A stretch of DNA of 58,663 nucleotides from Alphaproteobacteria bacterium (lineage in GTDB: Bacteria > Pseudomonadota > Alphaproteobacteria > Rhizobiales > Hyphomicrobiaceae). Below, in pieces: positions 52,706 to 58,663 of the stretch. Position numbers and translations under genes: made by a program. Location of the stretch: contig JAHJQI010000008.1 of the NCBI GenBank assembly GCA_018819265.1, forward strand, positions 1 to 58,663. The letters run 5' to 3'. A model generated the notes under the pieces. The model worked only from the letters and a program-made list of their open reading frames with translations. It was not told where the DNA came from and searched no databases. The stretch's first letter is position 1, and each line of letters opens with the position of its first letter.

Positions 52706-55700
52706 TTCATTGCTCCTTTTTCAACGAACAGCTGGGGATCGCGCAGTGTCGCCGAATCCTGCGCTGGGTTGCCCGACCAGCGTGTGCGGCCTTCCACCAC
52801 CGATCCCTTCATCAAGAACGCATCGGCCTCGAGCATGGCGCCGTCATGCATTTTCGTCCCGTAATGGACGAAACCATTGGTTGCCACCGTGCAATTGTTG
52901 CCGATGATAATGCGGTCCGACTTGAAGGTCCCGTCTTCCAGGGAGTGGGACTGCAAGCTGGAACCGAAATTCAGCATGCAGTCGTCGCCGATCTCAACAA
53001 GGCTCGGTTCTGTCAGGCCGGCTCCATCATCGAAGACGCGGCGGCCGACCCGTGCCCCTTGCAGCCGCAGGAAAAACGGCTTCATCGGCGTGCCGTCGAA
53101 GGCTGCAAGAAAGGCATTGTAGTTGAGCTTCCAGAACCGCTCGTGGTCCCAGAAGGTCTTGTCGTACAGCGAGCAGTAACGCGGTTCCAATCGACGGAAT
53201 GAACATGCGGCACGTTCGCAGAAAATGGAAAACAGCGCGCCGAAAACCGTGAACAGAAGTATCGAGACCGTCGTCGCAACTGCAGTCTGCATCAGCCCGT
53301 TGCCGCCTTCGCTGACAAACCAGCCAAGCGACCACATACCGAGCACGAGTCCGATCAGCGTCAGCATCCACGACCGCAGGAGGTAGAGCGCCAGTGTCAC
53401 CAGATTTGAGCCGAGTTTCAGCGCCAGGCGGTGTTCAAGGATGCCTGGCTGTTTGTAATGATCGAACTTCATGTCCCGGGCAACTGAGCGCGGAATTTCA
53501 AAAGGCGGCGATCCGAGAATGCCGACGTCGTTGCGCAACGGTCCGTCGATGGGAATGGCGGCTTTGGTGGCGATCAGGCAATTGGGACCGAGCCTCGAAT
53601 CTGCCGGGTAGTGAACGTCGTTGCCGACATAGGTGTCCGGCGGCATGCTGACGCGGCGCATGATGAAGGACGACGAAGAGACCTCCATGTTCATCATAAA
53701 GAGCCCGTCCGAAACGAGCGTGTTGCGATCGAAGCTGCACAGGAATGGCGAATGGTGGCGCTGATCCACACCGAAGTTCGACCCGGTCTGCGTGCTGCGC
53801 GACAAATCGTAGCCGATCGCCGACAACCAATAGACGATCATCGAACTGTCGCCGAACAGCGTATTGACCAATCGGTTGTTACTCAGTCGCGCGATACTGC
53901 GCGATAGTTCGAATTGCACGCCGTATAGTGGATGGGCGACTTGGGGTATGACGAAGCGATTGAGAATGCGTGGCACGACCAGAATGGTCGCCATTGCGAA
54001 CGCGATCCCTCCGAAATAGATGAAGCCCGAACCAAGAAGCAGTGCGGCAGGATCGAAACCGCCGCCGGTTTCCAGATCATGGCCAGCACTTGTCAGTCCC
54101 AACACGACCAGCAGCACGAGCATGAGCGTCGACGATGGCAGCGAAACGAGGCAATGCGCTGTCAATTGAAGTGCGCAGAAAACGGCTTTCTGGCGGGGCG
54201 AGACGCTGCGCGGCGCGGTGCGGTTGAAGTTCGAGTTCGAAGGTTGTGCCGGAGAGCCCTGGTAGATTGCGCCGTCGGGAACGGATTGACCCTCGAGCAG
54301 ACCGGAGGTGGTGCCGAGCTGGGCGCCGTCCCCGAGCTTCGTATTGATGTCGAGTACGGTTGCTTCGCAGATCAGGACGTCCGACCCGATTTCAATGGTA
54401 CCAGGATAGAGGTAGCCGTTCTGGCCGGAGTAGCCTGGAAAAGCGCAATCCTGCCGGATCACGGTATTGGCGCCGATCGATACCAGATCGGTGCAGGCGG
54501 GTGGTTGCGCCAGGATCAGCGTGTCAGGCCCAATTCTCATTCCAAGTAGCCGCAGGTAGACATTGTAGATCGGCGACCCGGCAAATAGATTCATCGGGTT
54601 TGCCTGGATGGCGCGCCGGGCAATCCAGAACCGCAGGTAGGCGACGCTATAAATGGGGATAGGGTCGGTCGTGAAACGCCCCACCACGATCCATTTCACA
54701 GCTATCAGCATGGCCGAGGAGGCAAAGAAAACGAGGCTCGTTGCCACGACGACCCGCATGTACAGTTCAACCCAGCCGCTCGCCGTGCTCGCCCACTGAT
54801 AACCGGCAAGGCCGGCTGCCACGGTGACGAACAGCAGGACGGCCGCGCTCGCGATCTGCGCCAGTCCTGTCGCAACCATTGCTCCGACGGAGGCCGCATG
54901 TGGGTCTGCGGCGTGACAGTCGGCGACCCGCGCGGTTCTTTCGCATGCTGGCCTTTCGGCTGCATCCTTTCGAGCGCCGCTCTGTAACGTCTCGCCTGGC
55001 ATTGAATCCGTTCCGGCCCCGCCCCGGGCGGGCGGCGATTTTTCTGCGGCCTTGGCGACAGCTTCGTCGACCACCCTTGCCAGCTGGGCGATGGTCGTGT
55101 GCTGATAGAGCTGGCGCATCGAGATGCGCCGTATCCCGGTGTGTTTGCGGATCAGTGTTACGAACTGCGCGAGTTTCAGGGAATCGGCGCCGAGGTTGTC
55201 GAAGAAGTCCGCCTCCACCGAGATCTGCTCCAACTTCAGGACTTCGGCCAGCAACATGGCAAGTTCGGCTTCGCGCGCCGTTCTTGGAGCAACCATGTCG
55301 CCGCCATTTGCAACAAAGCGCGGCCCCGCCGGCGGCGGCAGACCCTTGCGATCGACCTTCGTGCTTGCCAGGAGGGGCAGGCCGTCGAGCTTCTCGTAAT
55401 AGGCAGGCACCATATAGCCTGGCAGGGCGGCGCGCAGCGTCGCGTCGATCTTTTCGAAATCGATCGATCCGGCTGCATTGTCCGCGGTGCAATAGGCGGC
55501 CAATTCGGTATCCGAGCCATCGCGCTGGTAGGGTTGGACGACGGCCTGCCCGACGCCTTCGATCCCGCGAATGACAGCCTCGATTTCCTCCAGTTCGATG
55601 CGGTAGCCGCGGATCTTGACCTGGGTATCGATCCTCCCGAGGTATTCGATCTCGTTTCGATCGGTGAACCGGCCGAGATCGCCCGTGCGGTAGAGTCTGC

Positions 55701-57012
55701 CCGACGGATTATCCGGCAGGTTCAGAAAATCATCGAGGAACGCCCGCTCGGTCTGATCGGGTCGATTGAGGTAATCGTCGCACAGCGCCACGCCGGCAAC
55801 GCAGATTTCACCGGCCTCCCCGGGCGCAGCGGGACGGCCGCTGTCGGGATCGATGATGATGATGGTGTAGGTCGGCAACGGACCGCCAATAGTGACCGGT
55901 CGATTCGGCTGCATGACCGTCCAGGTCGCCGTCACCGTCGTCTCTGTCGGACCATAGGCGTTAAGGACGCGCCGGCCCTTAACCAGCCAGGGCGCGATAA
56001 CATCCTCAGGGCAGGCTTCCCCTGAAACCAGCAGGAAGCGTATCCCGTCAAGATCCGCATCGAGCGTTGCAAGCAGCGTCGGCACGCAGCACAACGCCGT
56101 TATTCGACCTGCCGTCAGGAACTCTTGAAGATCGTTGCCGACGAGTTTGGCCTGCGATGGCGCCGGCACGAGCGTCGCCCCGGCAATCAGCGGAACCCAG
56201 ATTTCCTCGATTGCGAAATCGAAGGCCAGCGTCATTCCCTGATAGACTCTGTCGCAGATGCGATATCCGTAAAGCTCGGACGCGATATTGAGAAAGTTGC
56301 AGATGCTGGACTGACGGATCGGAACGCCCTTCGGCTGCCCCGTCGAGCCCGACGTATAGATCACATAGGCCAACGGATCGGCCTCGATATCCCGCCTCGT
56401 CATGACATAAGGCGCCGCAGAAATTTTCGCGATCTCGTCGTGGCATTCGTCCAGCTTCGTCAGCGGTACTGCGATACCTTCGAAGCGGGCTGAGAATGAA
56501 CTCAGCGTAAAGATGTGGCTGACGCCGCTGTCCTTCAGGATGAAGGCGACGCGGTCCACGGGAAACGATGCGTCCAACGGGACGTAAGCCGCCGCGACTT
56601 TCGAGGCGGCAAGGACCAACGCATAGGAATTGACGGAGCGATCCATCAAAATGGCAATTCGCTGACCGGGTTTGACACCACGCGTCAGAAGGAATCGCGC
56701 CAAACGGTCCGCGCGCGCCAGCAGCTCCATATAAGAAAACGACACTTGGCCATAGTCGATTGCCGGATGCAGATTTGCCCTTGTGCCGAACTTGGCGCAA
56801 CGCCGTTCGAACAACTCATGAAAGTGCGTCTCGATCGGCCGCGAGAACGCCCGCTCACCGTCACTCACCAAGACCCAGGCAGATCTTGAACCTTCTGCAT
56901 CGCCTGCCGCAGTTGCTGAAACCTGCTTCAGGCGCCAGCGCGGCTGGAAATAGCAGTCTTGGTCATCGACCAGCGCATTCGCCCCGGCCCCACGTACCGA
57001 CACGCCGCTCAT
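52699..57012 (-). CDS. membrane-anchored NRPS-like synthetase (A-PCP + three beta-helix lobes)
   Basis: The protein has 1437 residues. Adenylation domain, about 60-565: YTSGSTGQPKGVP (219-231), NAYGPTETT (351-359), YRTGDLG, GYRIEL and STKVDRKGL with catalytic Lys552. Carrier domain about 575-650, with phosphopantetheine Ser611 in FFDNLGADSLK. From about 710 come six membrane segments and three left-handed beta-helix lobes (roughly 810-935, 1080-1180, 1290-1430) with hexapeptide-like turns. No condensation or thioesterase domain is seen. The layout matches the poly-lysine synthetase family, where the lobes join monomers. It overlaps ectB by 4 bases and the cupin gene by 7. Confidence 0.9.
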   Translation of the reverse strand: MSGVSVRGAGANALVDDQDCYFQPRWRLKQVSATAAGDAEGSRSAWVLVSDGERAFSRPIETHFHELFERRCAKFGTRANLHPAIDYGQVSFSYMELLARADRLARFLLTRGVKPGQRIAILMDRSVNSYALVLAASKVAAAYVPLDASFPVDRVAFILKDSGVSHIFTLSSFSARFEGIAVPLTKLDECHDEIAKISAAPYVMTRRDIEADPLAYVIYTSGSTGQPKGVPIRQSSICNFLNIASELYGYRICDRVYQGMTLAFDFAIEEIWVPLIAGATLVPAPSQAKLVGNDLQEFLTAGRITALCCVPTLLATLDADLDGIRFLLVSGEACPEDVIAPWLVKGRRVLNAYGPTETTVTATWTVMQPNRPVTIGGPLPTYTIIIIDPDSGRPAAPGEAGEICVAGVALCDDYLNRPDQTERAFLDDFLNLPDNPSGRLYRTGDLGRFTDRNEIEYLGRIDTQVKIRGYRIELEEIEAVIRGIEGVGQAVVQPYQRDGSDTELAAYCTADNAAGSIDFEKIDATLRAALPGYMVPAYYEKLDGLPLLASTKVDRKGLPPPAGPRFVANGGDMVAPRTAREAELAMLLAEVLKLEQISVEADFFDNLGADSLKLAQFVTLIRKHTGIRRISMRQLYQHTTIAQLARVVDEAVAKAAEKSPPARGGAGTDSMPGETLQSGARKDAAERPACERTARVADCHAADPHAASVGAMVATGLAQIASAAVLLFVTVAAGLAGYQWASTASGWVELYMRVVVATSLVFFASSAMLIAVKWIVVGRFTTDPIPIYSVAYLRFWIARRAIQANPMNLFAGSPIYNVYLRLLGMRIGPDTLILAQPPACTDLVSIGANTVIRQDCAFPGYSGQNGYLYPGTIEIGSDVLICEATVLDINTKLGDGAQLGTTSGLLEGQSVPDGAIYQGSPAQPSNSNFNRTAPRSVSPRQKAVFCALQLTAHCLVSLPSSTLMLVLLVVLGLTSAGHDLETGGGFDPAALLLGSGFIYFGGIAFAMATILVVPRILNRFVIPQVAHPLYGVQFELSRSIARLSNNRLVNTLFGDSSMIVYWLSAIGYDLSRSTQTGSNFGVDQRHHSPFLCSFDRNTLVSDGLFMMNMEVSSSSFIMRRVSMPPDTYVGNDVHYPADSRLGPNCLIATKAAIPIDGPLRNDVGILGSPPFEIPRSVARDMKFDHYKQPGILEHRLALKLGSNLVTLALYLLRSWMLTLIGLVLGMWSLGWFVSEGGNGLMQTAVATTVSILLFTVFGALFSIFCERAACSFRRLEPRYCSLYDKTFWDHERFWKLNYNAFLAAFDGTPMKPFFLRLQGARVGRRVFDDGAGLTEPSLVEIGDDCMLNFGSSLQSHSLEDGTFKSDRIIIGNNCTVATNGFVHYGTKMHDGAMLEADAFLMKGSVVEGRTRWSGNPAQDSATLRDPQLFVEKGAMKW

Positions 57013-58313
57013 GATTTCGCCTCAAGCCTGCCGACCACCTGCACGATGGCCGCTTCAAGCATTCTCAAGCCTTCGCGAAGAACGTCGTCGGGGCTCGTCA
57101 GTGGCGCAAGGACCTTCAGTACCTCGTCATGAGGGCCGCACGTTTCGATGATCAACCCGGTGTCAAAGCAGCGGCGGGAGACCGCATCGGCCACTTTGCC
57201 GTCGAGAACGTCGAGCCCTTGCAGCATACCTCTCCCCTTGACCCGCGAACCAGGAACCAGCCTCGCCATCTTCGAAAGCGCGTTCCGCACCAGCCGCGAA
57301 CTACGCCCGATGCGCTGCACCAACCCGTCATCGCACCAGAACTTCTCGATCGCGATGCTGGCCGTCACGAAAGCCGCATTATTGCCGCGGAACGTACCGT
57401 TGTGCTCGCCGGCCGCCCATTGATCCAGGTCGGGACGGATCAGCACCAGCGCCATAGGCAAGCCAAGACCTGACAGAGATTTCGCCATCGTCACGATATC
57501 GGGTTCCAACCCGAACTCCTCGAAACTGAAAAAGCGGCCCGCACGCCCGCAGCCCGCCTGGATGTCGTCGACGATCAACAATGCGCCGTGGCGCTTGGCG
57601 ATTTCGGCAATCGACTTCAGCCACTGAGGCGACGCAGCATTCACCCCGCCCTCTCCCTGCACCGTTTCCAGCAGGATGGCGGCCGGCTTGTCAAACCCGC
57701 TTGATGGATCGCTGAGCGCCTGATCGAGCATTTTCGCGGTATCGACATCGGCACCGAAGTAGCCGTCGTAGAAAGCGCGGGTGACACCCGGCAGCTGCAG
57801 GGACGGCTGCATCCGATGATGGCTATTGCCGGTGGCGGCAAGCGCACCGAGCGTCATGCCGTGGAAACCGTTGGTGAATGCCACGACCTGGGAACGTCCG
57901 GTGACTTTGCGCGCGAGCTTCAGGGCCGCTTCGATCGCGTTTGTGCCGGTCGGCCCGCAAAACTGCAAGCGATAGGAACGCGACCGCGGGGCGAGAATGC
58001 GGCTCTCGAAGACGTCGATGAAACGCGCTTTCGCTTTTGTCCGCAGGTCGAGGCCATGGATGACGCCGCCTTGGCTGATGTAGTCCACCAACCCGGCAAT
58101 CATGTCAGGGTCGTTGTGGCCGTAGTTCAGCGCCGATGCGCCGGCGAGAAAATCGATGTAGCGCCTGCCGGCCTCATCTATCAGGTAGGAGCCTTGCGCC
58201 GTGGCGAACGTCCGATCGAATCGTCGGCAATAGCTGCGGACCTCCGATTCGCCCGTTTCCGCTGCGCCGTCGCTGGTACTTTTTAGCGCCCTTAGACTTG
58301 TCAACATACCCAT
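57009..58313 (-). CDS. ectB: EctB-type diaminobutyrate-2-oxoglutarate aminotransferase
   Basis: The protein has 434 residues from the ATG at 58313, chosen because GGAG sits 8 bases before it; an ATG at 58325 adds four residues. EctB landmarks: GASALNYGHNDPDM, CGPTGTNAIEAALKLARK, IVDDIQAGCGRAGRFFSF, MAKSLSGLGLPMALVLI with the PLP lysine, and GEHNGTFRGNNAAF. It converts aspartate semialdehyde and glutamate to L-2,4-diaminobutyrate. No ectA or ectC is nearby, and the stop overlaps the NRPS start (ATGA), so the diaminobutyrate is most likely made for the synthetase. Confidence 0.9.
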   Translation of the reverse strand: MGMLTSLRALKSTSDGAAETGESEVRSYCRRFDRTFATAQGSYLIDEAGRRYIDFLAGASALNYGHNDPDMIAGLVDYISQGGVIHGLDLRTKAKARFIDVFESRILAPRSRSYRLQFCGPTGTNAIEAALKLARKVTGRSQVVAFTNGFHGMTLGALAATGNSHHRMQPSLQLPGVTRAFYDGYFGADVDTAKMLDQALSDPSSGFDKPAAILLETVQGEGGVNAASPQWLKSIAEIAKRHGALLIVDDIQAGCGRAGRFFSFEEFGLEPDIVTMAKSLSGLGLPMALVLIRPDLDQWAAGEHNGTFRGNNAAFVTASIAIEKFWCDDGLVQRIGRSSRLVRNALSKMARLVPGSRVKGRGMLQGLDVLDGKVADAVSRRCFDTGLIIETCGPHDEVLKVLAPLTSPDDVLREGLRMLEAAIVQVVGRLEAKS

Positions 58314-58534
58314 TGCGATCTCCATGTCGTTCGCAAAGATCTGAGCACTTCAACCCTTCGGTCTGATGTCATCGCCGTGGGGAGACCTTAACCAGACGGC
58401 GAATGCCTCAAACAGGGTCGGTGGCCTGACGAATTTTCGGACCAAGGTCCAAAAGATACGTGACAATGGATGTTTGCTTGTCTCTCGCCGAGCATCCGAC
58501 AATCGGCCGGATGCGGCCAGGCTGCGCATTCCGG
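58314..58534. other. upstream region of ectB, no gene seen
   Basis: No convincing frame or RNA. It should contain the promoter of the ectB-NRPS-cupin operon, but no clear promoter boxes could be read by eye. Confidence 0.4.
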
Positions 58535-58597
58535 TGATCGCGACCGGTTGTTCCGGCGCATCGCGACCATCCGTTCCGATTGATCGCGACCAGTTGG
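58535..58597. mobile_element. possible IS21-type element end
   Basis: Three imperfect copies of TGATCGCGACC-N-GTTCCG lie in a row (58535-58555, 58558-58578, 58581-58597). Multiple short repeats of this look, including CGGTGATCGCGACC, are seen at the ends of IS21-family elements, where the IstA transposase binds. No transposase gene is inside the window, so this is inferred from repeat style and memory of such ends. Confidence 0.35.
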
Positions 58598-58663
58598 AGG
58601 GCGGCGGTTTCAGTGCCGCTGGATGGCTTCGTTGATGTCAGCGTCTGCCCCTTTCGTCAAGCA

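Noticed and set aside
57009..58313. Ectoine biosynthesis locus
   Set aside because: Only an EctB-type gene is present; ectA and ectC are missing and the gene is coupled to an NRPS-like synthetase.

Overview
The window is GC-rich chromosomal DNA from an alphaproteobacterium, most likely of the order Hyphomicrobiales (Rhizobiales). Pointers to this are the biotin operon with a FabH-type BioZ (bioB-bioF-bioD-bioA-bioZ), the LppC-type lipoprotein gene divergent from rsmI-yraN, the YggT/DUF167/folD group, the hisB-DUF2628-hisH and hslV/hslU neighbourhood, a lipoyl-domain-bearing dihydrolipoamide dehydrogenase, and rhizobial-style intergenic palindromes. The species cannot be named from sequence reading alone.

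Layout. 1-10.9 kb holds accessory genes: a DUF2231 remnant with a sorbosone-dehydrogenase-like lipoprotein, exported PRC-barrel and DUF305 proteins, a coupled lipid-kinase/inositol-phosphatase pair, a large cluster of composite palindromes (5681-6138), a DUF421 protein with an added zinc ribbon, and small VOC and SRPBCC proteins. 11-19.9 kb holds housekeeping genes: tRNA-Ala(CGC) with a tandemly duplicated 3' fragment, YggT, DUF167, folD, comM, yraN, rsmI, an LppC-type lipoprotein, an AEC transporter, an FMN reductase and a SnoaL-like protein. 20-25.1 kb is a tightly overlapped biotin operon. 25.3-36.1 kb holds phoX, argG, a possible phasin with two TGC-N3-GCA sites upstream, two related membrane proteins, rlmN, a membrane-fused spermidine-synthase-like protein, hisH, DUF2628 and hisB. 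36.3-39.3 kb is hslV-SMR-GNAT-hslU preceded by three 67-bp tandem repeats. 39.5-41.3 kb is a small accessory patch: an orphan Cas2-like protein, a two-gene zinc-ribbon/membrane module with poorer GC, and a hypothetical gene. 41.4-44.1 kb is hisA and lpdA.

The last third (44.1-58.3 kb) is surface and secondary-metabolism territory. An archaic chaperone-usher (Csu/spore-coat-U) pilus operon and a porin-like outer-membrane protein lie next to a cassette of four genes: an EctB-type 2,4-diaminobutyrate aminotransferase, a 1437-residue membrane-anchored single-module NRPS (A-PCP followed by membrane helices and three left-handed beta-helix lobes, the poly-lysine-synthetase type of architecture), a JmjC/cupin-8 oxygenase and a 4'-phosphopantetheinyl transferase. 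The first three overlap by 4-7 bases and the transferase is convergent.

The inferred pathway is that aspartate semialdehyde is aminated to L-2,4-diaminobutyrate, loaded by the A-PCP protein and joined in the membrane lobes, possibly with hydroxylation by the cupin protein. The product would be a cationic diaminobutyrate homopolymer or short oligomer. No ectA or ectC is present, so an ectoine role is unlikely. This cassette is the best candidate in the window for an undescribed system. The window ends in repeats that resemble the terminus of an IS21-type element.
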